Position numbers and translations under genes: made by a program. Of a DNA stretch of 64,000 nt, positions 19,999 through 29,062 are shown piece by piece. The stretch covers positions 1-64,000 of the forward strand of contig JAGYJT010000007.1 of NCBI GenBank assembly GCA_018401955.1. The letters are read 5' to 3'. This stretch comes from Chitinophagales bacterium. Lineage in GTDB: Bacteria > Bacteroidota > Bacteroidia > Chitinophagales > CAIOSU01. Under the pieces are notes generated by a model. That model ran no database searches. It had not been told where the DNA came from and was given only the letters and a program-made list of their open reading frames with translations. The number at the start of each line of letters is the position of its first letter. Positions within the stretch are counted from its first letter, which is position 1.

Positions 19999-20079
19999 AG
20001 TCTGGGTCAATTAGTTGCTTGCGCAGCTCGAAGCTATTAATATTTTTGGATATTTTTCAACAATTTATAATATGCTATG

Positions 20080-21042
20080 TTATGGCTTTGTTTGTTTTTT
20101 TACTGGTGGCGCTGGTGGCTGGTATTCATCGTTTATGGATACTGACACTTTAGCTATTTTATCTCCTGTAAAATAAACGGTCATTCTTGATGGGCCATAA
20201 TTATAATAAATTTCACTACCCTGCCCTCCTGCCGGTTGACCAAGTTTTTGCGTAACTGCTCCTCTATTATCTTGAAACTTCAATCCGTATGGCAAGGGAT
20301 ACTTGAAAGCCCCAGTAACCTCACCTTGCGATGTATTTTGACCTTGGGCATAAACCGTTATTTCTTGTACCATACCTGAATAGTCGGTAACTACCTCCAA
20401 TCCATGCGGTGCATATATAATGTGCGTTTTATCAGCATAAGAGTAATAGGTATCAAAAAGCTCTATCAGCTTTTGCAGCTCCAAATTATTTTTTGATTTC
20501 TTAACAATGGATAGCAAGCTTTCGCCTCTAAAATTACTCTTGTTAATGGTACCGTCTTCCATCAAATCGCCGCTACCCCCCTCCACTAAAATAAGCGAGA
20601 GGCTTATTAAACGACCAGCAATATATTCAGCAGAGATTTTGTAACTGTCAAAATTATTAAGTTCAAACTGCTTGTAAATAAAGTAAGTGGTTGAAACTTC
20701 TCCATCAACTTCAATACCATCCCCTAATTTCTTTTTGGTCTGAACAATATTGTCTTCGAAAGTAATACCCTTAGGCAGCTTACCTTGAAACTGCTGGATG
20801 CTCTGCCCCCATGGGTTGTTTTTATTAAACAACTCAATACGTACCATCCTACCTTCGGCATTGTAATGCAACTTAATACCTCGCGCCTCGTAACTGCCCC
20901 CAATGTAACTTTCTAAGGATTGTATTTGAGCGCTGGCTTGCTGCTGCCCTAAAAGCTTAGGCAATTCATCGCCTTCTACCGGCACTTGACCTATGGCAAC
21001 AAATGTAATTAGCAGTGCAAATAATGTAATGACTAACCTCAT
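20080..21042 (-). CDS. Secreted hypothetical protein
   Basis: A 320-residue protein with a clear signal peptide (MRLVITLFALLITFVAIGQ) and no family I recognise. The mature part has two similar beta-rich segments. Each contains a YGLKFQDN/KGITFEDN motif followed by a KLG turn: LPKGITFEDNIVQTKKKLG near residue 90, and LPYGLKFQDNRGAVTQKLG near 250. This suggests an internal duplication. The C-terminus is Pro/Lys-rich (PPAPPVKKQTKP). The repeated motif resembles periplasmic proteins carrying a KLG-x-P turn, but no function follows. It is separated from the adhesin operon by 69 nt and lies on the same strand. Confidence 0.6.
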   Translation of the reverse strand: MRLVITLFALLITFVAIGQVPVEGDELPKLLGQQQASAQIQSLESYIGGSYEARGIKLHYNAEGRMVRIELFNKNNPWGQSIQQFQGKLPKGITFEDNIVQTKKKLGDGIEVDGEVSTTYFIYKQFELNNFDSYKISAEYIAGRLISLSLILVEGGSGDLMEDGTINKSNFRGESLLSIVKKSKNNLELQKLIELFDTYYSYADKTHIIYAPHGLEVVTDYSGMVQEITVYAQGQNTSQGEVTGAFKYPLPYGLKFQDNRGAVTQKLGQPAGGQGSEIYYNYGPSRMTVYFTGDKIAKVSVSINDEYQPPAPPVKKQTKP

Positions 21043-21154
21043 CTCGATTCATGGTATGATATGAATGCAAAGTAAGGTTTTTTAGGAGGGAAATGAAACA
21101 GCCGTTTTTCCACCAAATGTGCGGAAAAGGTTTATCTATACGCTTAGGTGGCTA

Positions 21155-21544
21155 TTAAGACAATTTCTCAATCAGTTCTCGCACCTTTATCCCAATAAAA
21201 TCGCGTATAATTCTAAATTCCTCAGGGCTGCGGTGTTTAGGGTCGGGTATTTGCCAATCTTCTCTAACTTTTGCCGGTACATATGGGCAGTCGTCGCCAC
21301 AACCCATACTTACAACATATTCCCACTCACCGGTTGGTATACCGTCAATATGCTCCGATTGGTGCTTAGATAAGTCATAGTCTAGCTCTGCCATAAACTC
21401 AATAGCACTAGGGTTCACTTTGCCAGAGGCTTTACTACCAGCACTGTATGCCTCTACTATACCTTTACCATGCATGTGTGCAAAAGCCTCTGCCATTTGG
21501 CTGCGATTGCTATTCTCAATACAAACAAAAAGGATGCGTTTCAT
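21155..21544 (-). CDS. arsC: Arsenate reductase, low-molecular-weight phosphatase type
   Basis: Reduces arsenate to arsenite for export. Family of thioredoxin-coupled ArsC and low-MW tyrosine phosphatases: the N-terminal P-loop FVCIENSNRSQMAEAF contains CX5R (Cys8 and Arg14 from the ATG at 21544). The downstream VSMGCGDDCPYVP supplies the further Cys residues of the redox relay, and the acid WQIPDPKH follows. The frame extends to 21601, but that would overlap acr3 and add 19 unrelated residues; the ATG at 21544 gives the standard start MKRILFVC. It is last in the arsenic operon, 44 nt after acr3. Confidence 0.93.
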   Translation of the reverse strand: MKRILFVCIENSNRSQMAEAFAHMHGKGIVEAYSAGSKASGKVNPSAIEFMAELDYDLSKHQSEHIDGIPTGEWEYVVSMGCGDDCPYVPAKVREDWQIPDPKHRSPEEFRIIRDFIGIKVRELIEKLS

Positions 21545-21588
21545 AACTTTAGTATCAATTAATGGGTATGACGTATCAATTACAATTT

Positions 21589-22617
21589 TCAATATTTCCA
21601 CTTATTAGAAAGCTTCACCAAGCTTAACATAATCGGTACTTCAATGAGCACGCCAACCACGGTTACCAGCGCAGCGCCAGAATGCAGACCAAACAAAGCT
21701 ATTGCTACCGCCACAGCCAGCTCAAAAAAGTTGCTGGCACCAATCATGGCCCCTGGTGAGCAAATAGCATGAGGCAGCCCAAGCAACCTACCACCTTTCC
21801 AAGCCAAGAAGAAAATGAAATAAGTTTGAATGATTAGCGGAATGGCAATAAGCAAAATATGAAAAGGGTTCTCGATAATTTTATTGCCTTGAAAAGCAAA
21901 CAGCAGCACTAAAGTGGTAAGCAAAGCAATTATAGAGAGTGGCTTTAACATGGGCAAAAAAACGGACTTAAACCATACTTCTCCCTTAGATGCTATAAGT
22001 GCCTTATTGGCAATATACCCAGCTACTAAAGGCACTACCACAAAGATGACCACCGAGAGCAGCAAAGTATTATATGGTATCTCTATATCGGTAATACCCA
22101 ACAAAAGGCCCACAATGGGGATAAAGGCAATAAGTATGATTAAATCGTTTACCGATACCTGCACCAGTGTGTAGGCCGGGTCGCCATCGGTAAGGTAGCT
22201 CCATACAAACACCATAGCCGTACAGGGCGCAGCACCTAGCAATATTGCGCCAGCAATGTATTGCTCGGCCAGCTCAGGCGTTATCCAAGCGGCGTATAGA
22301 TTTTTAAAGAACAGCCATGCAAAAAATGCCATGGTAAAAGGCTTGATGAGCCAATTAATGATAACCACCAGCGACAACCCCTTTACGTTTTTACCTGCCT
22401 CCTTTACCGAAGAAAAATCGAGCTGTACCATCATCGGGAAAATCATAAGCCATACCAGTATGGCCACAGGGATGTTTACGCTGTAATACTCCATGCCACT
22501 TATAAAGCCGATGCTATCGCCTGCAAACCGACCAATAAATATGCCTGCCACAATACAGAACAGTACCCAAAGGGTAAGGTATTTTTCGAAAAAGCCGATT
22601 TGTTTGGTGGTTGCCAT
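21589..22617 (-). CDS. acr3: ACR3-family arsenite efflux transporter
   Basis: Inner-membrane exporter of arsenite driven by the proton gradient. It has 342 residues and about ten hydrophobic segments. Landmarks are FGRFAGD-like IGRFAGDSIGFI near the N-terminus, MIFPMMVQLDFSSV, and the essential Cys in LGAAPCTAMVFVWSYLTDGDPAYT. It is flanked by arsC downstream and the DUF6428/arsR genes upstream, so its role in arsenic detoxification is well supported. Confidence 0.95.
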   Translation of the reverse strand: MATTKQIGFFEKYLTLWVLFCIVAGIFIGRFAGDSIGFISGMEYYSVNIPVAILVWLMIFPMMVQLDFSSVKEAGKNVKGLSLVVIINWLIKPFTMAFFAWLFFKNLYAAWITPELAEQYIAGAILLGAAPCTAMVFVWSYLTDGDPAYTLVQVSVNDLIILIAFIPIVGLLLGITDIEIPYNTLLLSVVIFVVVPLVAGYIANKALIASKGEVWFKSVFLPMLKPLSIIALLTTLVLLFAFQGNKIIENPFHILLIAIPLIIQTYFIFFLAWKGGRLLGLPHAICSPGAMIGASNFFELAVAVAIALFGLHSGAALVTVVGVLIEVPIMLSLVKLSNKWKY

Positions 22618-22838
22618 TTGGTTGATTAGTTATTGATTGATTTGTTACTGGTTAATGTGACTAAAAACTACAAGTGGCGGTAAGAACACTAATGTGGCTA
22701 AGCCCAAACTCCGCTGGCCATTCACCCGCATCTTCCGCATTATGTTTAATGGAAAGACCAACGCCCATATGGAAGCAAGGCCAAAATTGGACCTCTTAGT
22801 CCTTGGCTGGGTATTGGCCCGACCACTTACAACGTCAT
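22618..22838. other. Non-coding gap inside the arsenic operon
   Basis: A 221-nt gap separates the DUF6428 gene from acr3. It begins with low-complexity TTGATTAGTTATTGATTG-type text, similar to that at 33093-33150. The rest contains no convincing gene, promoter or hairpin. Short frames of 61-67 codons exist on both strands but match nothing I know. Confidence 0.4.
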
Positions 22839-23321
22839 TTAGCAGCAACCACCACCGGGCGTGCAGTTATTACTACTAGTTGGTTGCAATATGTTCAGCT
22901 CACTAATGTTTACCTTAAGCTTTTCAGCAGGTATGCCACAGTTATCTTTAGCTAGGCAATCTGTCGTTTTATTGGTTAAGGTAAAGTGCCTGCCGTTAAA
23001 ACCGAGCCCATATTTGCCGATGGTTTGCCCTTGATACTCTACTTCAATTTCATCATCTGCCAGGCCCAAAGTGCGCTCCGATAGTTCTAAAATGTAAACC
23101 AGCTTTTCAGGATGCAACCGGTGATCGTAATCATTGGCCTCCCATAACTGAAGTCCCACCGAATTTTCTTCTCGAATGGTGCCGCCGCAATCAATAAATT
23201 TCTTGCTGATGGCACCTACCTCAGTAACGTGAAAGTGGCTGGGTACTAGTTGGCCATTTGGCAATTCAAATGCAATAGTTTCTTGCTTATTTAATATGCT
23301 TTTAAACTCTGAAAGTTTCAT
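22839..23321 (-). CDS. DUF6428 family protein of arsenic operons
   Basis: A 160-residue cytosolic protein found in Bacteroidota ars clusters. It starts with KLSEFKSILN and contains PSHFHVTEVGAISKKFIDCGG and LQLWEANDYDHRLHPEKL, both typical of the family. The tail CTPGGGCC is Cys-rich, as is the tail of the neighbouring ArsR, which suggests thiol binding of As(III). No biochemical role is established. It sits 41 nt behind arsR and is transcribed with it. Confidence 0.8.
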   Translation of the reverse strand: MKLSEFKSILNKQETIAFELPNGQLVPSHFHVTEVGAISKKFIDCGGTIREENSVGLQLWEANDYDHRLHPEKLVYILELSERTLGLADDEIEVEYQGQTIGKYGLGFNGRHFTLTNKTTDCLAKDNCGIPAEKLKVNISELNILQPTSSNNCTPGGGCC

Positions 23322-23362
23322 GGTATCTGTTTTTTAGGTGTTATATTCAATTATTAAAGAAG

Positions 23363-23695
23363 TTAACAGCAATCCGTATCACAATCAATTTTTGGCACTG
23401 ATAGTAACTCTTGCATATCGACTTTTACTTGTTCTATTTGGGTATTATTGATACAATAGCAAGTGCGCGGCCCTTCAATTTCACCTTTTATTAATCCCGC
23501 TTCTTTAAGTTCTTTTAAGTGTTGCGAAATGGTGCTTTGAGATAGGCCCAACTCTTCTACTATATCCCCACAAATACATGCTTGTTGCTTCAGCAGCTCC
23601 AAAATAGCTATACGGGCTGGGTGCCCAAGTGCTTTTGCCAGCTTAGCCAATTGGTTTTGCTTTGGTGTAAAAATATGTGCTTTTGTAGTTCCCAC
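23363..23695 (-). CDS. arsR: ArsR-family arsenic-responsive repressor
   Basis: Winged-helix repressor that leaves DNA when As(III) binds its thiols. Core: QLAKLAKALGHPARIAILELLKQQ, then ACICGDIV, which holds the CxC pair equivalent to CVC in classical ArsR. The recognition helix follows in GLSQSTISQHLKELKEAGLI, and the Cys-rich end is CDTDCC. The GTG at 23695 is the best start: it follows the palindromic operator by 18 nt and begins the conserved part. The longer frame (to 23935) runs back through the operator and a terminator and cannot all be translated. It is first in the arsenic operon and presumably autoregulates it. Confidence 0.9.
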   Translation of the reverse strand: MGTTKAHIFTPKQNQLAKLAKALGHPARIAILELLKQQACICGDIVEELGLSQSTISQHLKELKEAGLIKGEIEGPRTCYCINNTQIEQVKVDMQELLSVPKIDCDTDCC

Positions 23696-23712
23696 AATGT
23701 TGCTTTCTTTTA

Positions 23713-23734
23713 TTAATCGTAAAATTACGATTAA
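23713..23734. promoter_or_regulatory. ArsR operator palindrome
   Basis: TTAATCGTAA-AA-TTACGATTAA is a perfect inverted repeat with 10-bp arms and a 2-nt centre. It lies 18 nt upstream of the arsR GTG. Size, symmetry and position match operators of SmtB/ArsR repressors. Confidence 0.8.
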
Positions 23735-23765
23735 AGTTTCAAACTCCAAAATCATTAAAACAAAA

Positions 23766-23791
23766 AGCCCCGAAGCTGTCACTTCGGGGCT
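23766..23791 (-). terminator. Terminator after the 86-residue protein
   Basis: Perfect 10-bp stem (AGCCCCGAAG / CTTCGGGGCT) with a 6-nt loop. On the minus strand a U-run follows (complement of 23762-23766). It isolates the gene at 23811 from arsR. Confidence 0.88.
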
Positions 23792-23810
23792 ATCAATTAT
23801 ATGGGTTGGT

Positions 23811-24071
23811 TTACTTGGTAGCTGCCCACTTTCTAATTTCGGTACGGAACCACTCATCGGCAGCCTCGGTCCACTTATAGTTATCACGAATGTACGAAAC
23901 CGTAGCCTTTTCGATATCAGTATAAGAGTCGCCATCTTTTACTGCCTCAAGCAATTGACCAGCATCAGCAACCGATAAGCGACCATCACCTGCTCCAGAG
24001 GTTAGCTTTTCAGCCAGTTCCAATAATTCTCCATCGTACTTGTTGCCATCAATAGTTTTGTAGTAAGCCAT
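23811..24071 (-). CDS. Small conserved hypothetical protein
   Basis: An 86-residue acidic cytosolic protein starting [20 protein letters not shown] and ending [20 protein letters not shown] plus a short basic tail. I have an impression of near-identical tails in hypothetical proteins from several phyla. The centre [19 protein letters not shown] resembles an EF-hand-like loop (D-G-D-x spacing is imperfect), so calcium binding is only a thought. It is monocistronic with its own strong terminator. Function unknown. Confidence 0.75.
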   Translation of the reverse strand: MAYYKTIDGNKYDGELLELAEKLTSGAGDGRLSVADAGQLLEAVKDGDSYTDIEKATVSYIRDNYKWTEAADEWFRTEIRKWAATK

Positions 24072-24248
24072 GTAATTTGTTTTTACAATTAGATAATGAT
24101 TAGTAGGCGTTAAACTAGGTAAAAAAAGTTTTTAGCAAAAATTTGGCGACGAGAATTAACCCTTAAGTTATATTCGCAACCACAAACTAATCGGTATAAA
24201 CAATTGAACAAAAGTGATTTACGTGCCTATTTAACAGCAACTACAATT

Positions 24249-24755
24249 TCACAACTTCCAGCCGTAAGCTTCATGTACCAGCTCATACTTGCCCATATTA
24301 AAGGTATCCTCAGCTTCCCACCTACCCCCGCCATCAATATAAAACTGCACGTATGGATTGTCTTTAAGCACCCAAACAATAACTTGGTTAAAGCCTTGAG
24401 ATTTGAGCACATCGGTGCAATGCTGCCAGAGCCCTTTGCCCAGCCCTTGGCCATGATGGGCAGCTAACAAATAGATGGCATAAACTTCGGCATCGTAGTC
24501 CTTCAACGCCTCACGATTTGGGCCACAACAAGCAAAACCAACAACTTGCCCATTAACCTCGGCCACAAAGTTCATGGTATTGTCTTGCAATCTGCTTCGC
24601 CAGTAGTTGCGCCTTCCTTCAACATTAAGGTTGTCAAGTATCTCATCGGGCATTATGCCACGATAAGTTTCGCGCCAGCTCTCAAGATGCACCTCAACAA
24701 TTTGCTCCAAATCGCTCTCTCTTGAATTTCTAACAAAACCAGTAGACTGAGCCAT
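24249..24755 (-). CDS. GNAT-family N-acetyltransferase
   Basis: A 168-residue acetyl-CoA-dependent acetyltransferase. The N-terminal VRNSRESDLEQIVEVHLESWRETYRGIMP is typical of RimI-like members. The acetyl-CoA loop is HHGQGLGKGLWQH (Q/RxxGxG/A), after the AEVYAIYLL strand. The C-terminal NPYVQFYIDGGGR is the usual FYxxxGF element. Substrate unknown. It begins 10 nt after the hydroxyacyl-CoA dehydrogenase stop and is the last gene of that operon. Confidence 0.85.
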   Translation of the reverse strand: MAQSTGFVRNSRESDLEQIVEVHLESWRETYRGIMPDEILDNLNVEGRRNYWRSRLQDNTMNFVAEVNGQVVGFACCGPNREALKDYDAEVYAIYLLAAHHGQGLGKGLWQHCTDVLKSQGFNQVIVWVLKDNPYVQFYIDGGGRWEAEDTFNMGKYELVHEAYGWKL

Positions 24756-24765
24756 AGGTATAGCT

Positions 24766-25656
24766 TTACTTCCTAAAACCAGCAGCTACCACCAACTCCT
24801 TACTTCCAGCGGTATAGGTATAAAAGCCTTCACCGGATTTGGCGCCTAGCTTACCGGCGGTTACCATGTTTACCAATAGCGGGCAAGGGGCGTATTTAGG
24901 GTTGCCTAAGCCTTCATGTAGCACCCGTAATATGGCCAAACAAACATCCAACCCAATAAAATCGGCCAACTGAAGCGGACCCATCGGGTGCGCCATACCT
25001 AGCTTCATTACCGTATCAATTTCTTCAACGCCAGCAACGCCCTCATGCAGTGTAATTATTGCCTCGTTAATCATTGGCATTAATATACGGTTTGCTACAA
25101 AGCCCGGGTAATCGTTTACTTCGGTAGGTACTTTGCCCAACTTTTTCGATAGCTCCATTATGGTATAGGTAACCGCATCAGTAGTTGCATAACCGCGAAT
25201 AACCTCGACCAATTTCATTACTGGCACTGGATTCATAAAGTGCATACCTATCACTTTATCAGGACGTTGCGTAACGCTACCTAATTTCGTAATTGATATA
25301 GATGAGGTGTTGCTAGCCAAGATGGCATCGGCATCGGCCACTTCATCCATTTGCTTAAATATCTTCAACTTTAGGTCAATGTTCTCGGTAGCTGCTTCTA
25401 CAATCAAGCCACTACCTTTAGCACCTTCAGCTAAGCTAGTAAAGGTGGTTATGTTGCCTAAAGTATTGGCTTTATCCGCTTCGGTAATTTTCTCCTTGGC
25501 CACCATGCGGTCTAGATTTTTGCCAATAGTAGCAAGTGCCTTTTCTAGTGCAGGAGCACTTACATCAACCAATTGTACTTTATATCCACTCTGCGCGAAA
25601 ACGTGGGCAATACCGTTGCCCATAGTGCCTGCTCCAATTACTGTTACTTGTTGCAT
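24766..25656 (-). CDS. hbd: 3-hydroxybutyryl-CoA / 3-hydroxyacyl-CoA dehydrogenase
   Basis: NAD(P)-dependent interconversion of 3-hydroxyacyl-CoA and acetoacyl-CoA. The 296-residue stand-alone form shows VTVIGAGTMGNGIAHVFAQSG (Rossmann loop), then SNTSSISITKL, the catalytic motif GMHFMNPVPVMKLVEVI (His-Glu pair), and DYPGFVANRILMPMINEA at the start of the helical dimerisation domain. Lacking a fused hydratase domain, it resembles butyryl-pathway Hbd more than FadB. It starts 9 nt after the M1 peptidase. Confidence 0.93.
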   Translation of the reverse strand: MQQVTVIGAGTMGNGIAHVFAQSGYKVQLVDVSAPALEKALATIGKNLDRMVAKEKITEADKANTLGNITTFTSLAEGAKGSGLIVEAATENIDLKLKIFKQMDEVADADAILASNTSSISITKLGSVTQRPDKVIGMHFMNPVPVMKLVEVIRGYATTDAVTYTIMELSKKLGKVPTEVNDYPGFVANRILMPMINEAIITLHEGVAGVEEIDTVMKLGMAHPMGPLQLADFIGLDVCLAILRVLHEGLGNPKYAPCPLLVNMVTAGKLGAKSGEGFYTYTAGSKELVVAAGFRK

Positions 25657-25665
25657 ATTTCTTTG

Positions 25666-28146
25666 TTATTCTGATTTAATGAGGGTTTGTGTTTGGTATT
25701 GGCCATCGTTGCTGTAAACTTTTACATAATAACTACCTGCTGGCCAATTAGCAGTATTTATTTTAATCGTATTGGGGCCAAACTCGTTTATAACATCTTG
25801 ATAAACGGTTTTACCCGCTACATCCAAAACTTGGATGTTCTGCAAAGTTTTATTGGTAGACCTTAGCTCCAGCGTAAACGAATCGGTTGTTGGATTGGGG
25901 TAGATAGCAAAATATTGAGCATTTTTCACCTCGCTAATTGCCGTGCCCAACTCCCTGCATTGAGAAAAGTCTGGATTATTAGGCTGCGCTACTCTGGTTC
26001 CATCATAGATAGCCAACACATAATCGCCTTGCTTGAGATTGTTAATAGTTACCCTGCCACGCCTGTCGTTTTGATTATTAAGGTAGTTAAATTGGACATC
26101 GTTATATATTGCCCAATCGGCTTTGCCATAGGGGCGATAGAGCAATACCAAACTATCTTCTCTATTGGTTATCAGCCCATTATCCAGATAACCAGCAGCG
26201 GTACTGGTAGTGCCGTTGTAGTCAAAAGTAGCAAATGCACCAAAATCATTGGGCCAAATACCATCAACGGTAAAGTATCTATCTGGCGACACATGAAGAT
26301 TGGTTGGTAAAAAGTTCCAAACCGTGGGGCCTACCCAATGGTGCTCAACTCTAATTAAGGCACTGTCGGTTACTTGGGTTACGTCAATGGTCATTCTGGC
26401 TTCTTCAAAATCGTAGCTACCAGTGGCGTTAACCAGCATATACTTGTCGGTAATAGCATCGCTAATCTTCTCGTGCATGTCTAAAGCCACATACACGGGC
26501 TCAAAAGGCAAGGTATTGGTGTAGCTACCACAACTGCCTCCCATAAGCACTACTTGCTCAAAGGTTTCGCCATTCGCTCCATAGTAACTAATGGTAAGGG
26601 GCACGTCCTCGTACAGGGTCAGTGCTTCTTTTAGCAGCTGTCTTATTTCAACTGTTACTCCAAAATCAGTAGCGCCCCCAAGGGCAACCAAAACTGTATC
26701 AATGCTAAAGTGCGGAAAACCTGGAGCAAATACCCAGTTATCGAAAAACGGAGTAAAGTTTGCCCCAGAACATTGCGATAGGTAATCGCGAAAATCTTGA
26801 CTACTTACGCTACTAAAGCTATTGGATGCTAAATACGCTGTTACACAATCAAAAAATAGGTTGTCGTCATTAAAGTAACCCCTTAACGTATGGGCTACAT
26901 CGGCTCCCTTATCGTAAACGGTGGTTGAGTATGTCAAATCGTGCCCCACGCCCGATACTGGATAATATCCCCCATCACGCACATGTGCCAACCTCAATAC
27001 AGATTCATGGTTACTGCGCACTTCCTTAGTATACTCGGCTTTACCATACACCATTTCAAGGTAAATTTTTTCGCAATAGCTAGCCCAACCTTCGTTTAGC
27101 CACATATCTTCGGCAGTTTCGCAGGTTACCCAATCGCCAAACCAATGGTGAGCCAATTCGTGAGCCATCAACAATTCGCCACCAATATTGGCCTGTGTAC
27201 CTGCCGGGAAAGCAATGTTGGTGGCATGCTCCATAGCTCCGCCGTTGAAAGGCACCATTGCATAGCCAACTCGGCTAAACGGCTGTGGCCCCCATGACTG
27301 CTCAAATGCGCCTATGGCATCTGGCAGATTTGCAAACACCAAACTGATACGCGCCGAATCGGTTGGGCGCACCGCTAATACTACTGGAAAATCTTTTTCA
27401 ATGCCGTTGTAAGTATAGGATATACTGGTGTAGTTTGATACTGCAACCGAGGCCAAATAAGTTGGTATGGGTTCATCCAATAGCCAGTGCCAAACCATTT
27501 TGCCACCGGTGCTCATACTATCCAATAACAAACCGCCACAAAAGGCTTTATTAGTGGGTGCTGTGGTTATATAAGTTTCGTAAGTTGCCCTATCAACAAA
27601 ATTATCAACGCACGGAAACCATACCCTACCGTAGTTATGCGGATCATCTACAAAAGCCACACCTATATTGTAGGCATAAGTGCTGGTCATATAAAACCCG
27701 CCAAAACCCGATGGGTCGGTAACTGGGGTGCCACCGTAGTATACTTTAACGGTAGCCGTATCGTTAGCATTCATTGAGGCAACCGAAACAGCCAACAATT
27801 CGCCAATGTGTGTAAATGTTCGGGTTGCACCATTTACTTTTACCGAGTCTACAATTAACGCTTTCAAGTCAAGGTTGATAGTACTAAGGTTATTAAGCAA
27901 CGAAACCACTTTCAGTTCACAGTTGCCATGTATCTCGCCAGAAGCCAAATCGCTGATATCAAGGCTGATGGTGTAGTGCGCAACATCAATGGTATCGCTC
28001 CTGCCCTGCCCTGCCATCGATTTGAAACCACCATTGGTAGCTTGGTGCCGATGTTGGCAGCCAAATGTGCTCACATCAGGCAAAAAGCTCTGCCCTTGGA
28101 GCAGTATAACACCCAACAAAAATAAGCTTGTTGTAAATAACCTCAT
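25666..28146 (-). CDS. Secreted M1-family metallopeptidase with T9SS sorting domain
   Basis: An 826-residue protein with a signal peptide (to about LLQGQS). The aminopeptidase-N-like N-terminal beta domain (about 45-240) is followed by the GGAMEH substrate motif and the zinc site HELAHHWFGDWVTCETAEDMWLNEG. That is HEXXH plus a Glu 19 residues after the second His, so the protease should be active. A beta region and a type A T9SS domain close it (YPNPTTDSFTLELRS ... PAGSYYVKVYS ... QTLIKSE). It should reach the surface or medium and trim peptides. It overlaps the panB stop by one base and precedes hbd by 9 nt, an odd place for an exported protease. Confidence 0.92.
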   Translation of the reverse strand: MRLFTTSLFLLGVILLQGQSFLPDVSTFGCQHRHQATNGGFKSMAGQGRSDTIDVAHYTISLDISDLASGEIHGNCELKVVSLLNNLSTINLDLKALIVDSVKVNGATRTFTHIGELLAVSVASMNANDTATVKVYYGGTPVTDPSGFGGFYMTSTYAYNIGVAFVDDPHNYGRVWFPCVDNFVDRATYETYITTAPTNKAFCGGLLLDSMSTGGKMVWHWLLDEPIPTYLASVAVSNYTSISYTYNGIEKDFPVVLAVRPTDSARISLVFANLPDAIGAFEQSWGPQPFSRVGYAMVPFNGGAMEHATNIAFPAGTQANIGGELLMAHELAHHWFGDWVTCETAEDMWLNEGWASYCEKIYLEMVYGKAEYTKEVRSNHESVLRLAHVRDGGYYPVSGVGHDLTYSTTVYDKGADVAHTLRGYFNDDNLFFDCVTAYLASNSFSSVSSQDFRDYLSQCSGANFTPFFDNWVFAPGFPHFSIDTVLVALGGATDFGVTVEIRQLLKEALTLYEDVPLTISYYGANGETFEQVVLMGGSCGSYTNTLPFEPVYVALDMHEKISDAITDKYMLVNATGSYDFEEARMTIDVTQVTDSALIRVEHHWVGPTVWNFLPTNLHVSPDRYFTVDGIWPNDFGAFATFDYNGTTSTAAGYLDNGLITNREDSLVLLYRPYGKADWAIYNDVQFNYLNNQNDRRGRVTINNLKQGDYVLAIYDGTRVAQPNNPDFSQCRELGTAISEVKNAQYFAIYPNPTTDSFTLELRSTNKTLQNIQVLDVAGKTVYQDVINEFGPNTIKINTANWPAGSYYVKVYSNDGQYQTQTLIKSE

Positions 28147-28961
28147 TAGTATTGCTCACTTTCATTAGGAAAATCGCGGCGCTTAACATCCTCAACGTAC
28201 TTGTTTACGGCAGTGCGCATGTCATCGTATAAATTAGCATAGCGGCGCAAAAACCTTGGTTGAAACTCTTGGGTAATGCCCAACATATCGTGCAATACTA
28301 ACACCTGCCCATCTACGTCGCCGCCTGCGCCAATACCGATAATCGGTATTTTCACCGCTTCGGCAGCGGTTTTGGCGAGCTTAGCAGGTATTTTTTCAAC
28401 CACCAAGGCAAAACAACCGATTTCTTCCAACATTTTGGCATCGTCTAACAAACGTTGCGCCTCGGCTTCTTCTTTTGCCCGAACGGTGTAAGTGCCAAAT
28501 TTGTATATAGATTGCGGCGTAAGCCCCAAGTGGCCCATTACCGGAATGCCTGCCGTAAGTATGCGAACGATAGATTCTTTAATCTCAAAACCACCCTCCA
28601 GCTTCACGGCATGTGCGCCAGATTCTTTCATGATTCGTATGGCCGACTCCAAAGCCAAGCGCGAGTTGCCCTGGTAAGAGCCAAAAGGCAAATCAACCAC
28701 CACCAATGCTTTTTTGGTGCCCCGCACCACGCCTTGGGCATGGTAAATCATTTGATCGAGGGTAATGGGCAAGGTAGTTTCGTGCCCAGCCATCACGTTG
28801 CTAGCCGAGTCGCCCACCAAAATCACATCAATACCACCATCATCCACCACACTCGCCAAAGAATAATCGTATGCGGTTAGCATCGAAATCTTTTCACCCT
28901 TTTCTTTCATTGCTTGTAAAGTGTGGGTGGTAATGCGTTTTACCTGTTTGCTTACTGACAT
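28146..28961 (-). CDS. panB: 3-methyl-2-oxobutanoate hydroxymethyltransferase
   Basis: First committed step of pantothenate synthesis: it adds a hydroxymethyl group from methylene-tetrahydrofolate to ketoisovalerate. TIM-barrel family signatures: [42 protein letters not shown] (metal-binding Asp), [15 protein letters not shown], and [21 protein letters not shown]. The catalytic Glu lies in LVVEKIPA. The ATG at 28961 gives the typical N-terminus [12 protein letters not shown]; a longer frame to 28997 lacks homology. First gene of the panB-peptidase-hbd-GNAT operon. Confidence 0.95.
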   Translation of the reverse strand: MSVSKQVKRITTHTLQAMKEKGEKISMLTAYDYSLASVVDDGGIDVILVGDSASNVMAGHETTLPITLDQMIYHAQGVVRGTKKALVVVDLPFGSYQGNSRLALESAIRIMKESGAHAVKLEGGFEIKESIVRILTAGIPVMGHLGLTPQSIYKFGTYTVRAKEEAEAQRLLDDAKMLEEIGCFALVVEKIPAKLAKTAAEAVKIPIIGIGAGGDVDGQVLVLHDMLGITQEFQPRFLRRYANLYDDMRTAVNKYVEDVKRRDFPNESEQY

Positions 28962-29062
28962 GGTGTTCTGGCTTTTATTTGCGTTGCAAATTAGCAAAAA
29001 AGCTTGATTTACCGTGATATTTTACTAAAAGGGATGTTTAAATGAAGTGCAGAGAGGTGCAC

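Noticed and set aside
22645-22879. Short frames on both strands in the arsenic operon gap
   Set aside because: They overlap the DUF6428 gene end, match no family, and neither has promoter or terminator support.
23696-23935. Upstream extension of arsR
   Set aside because: It would translate through the operator and through the terminator of the neighbouring gene.
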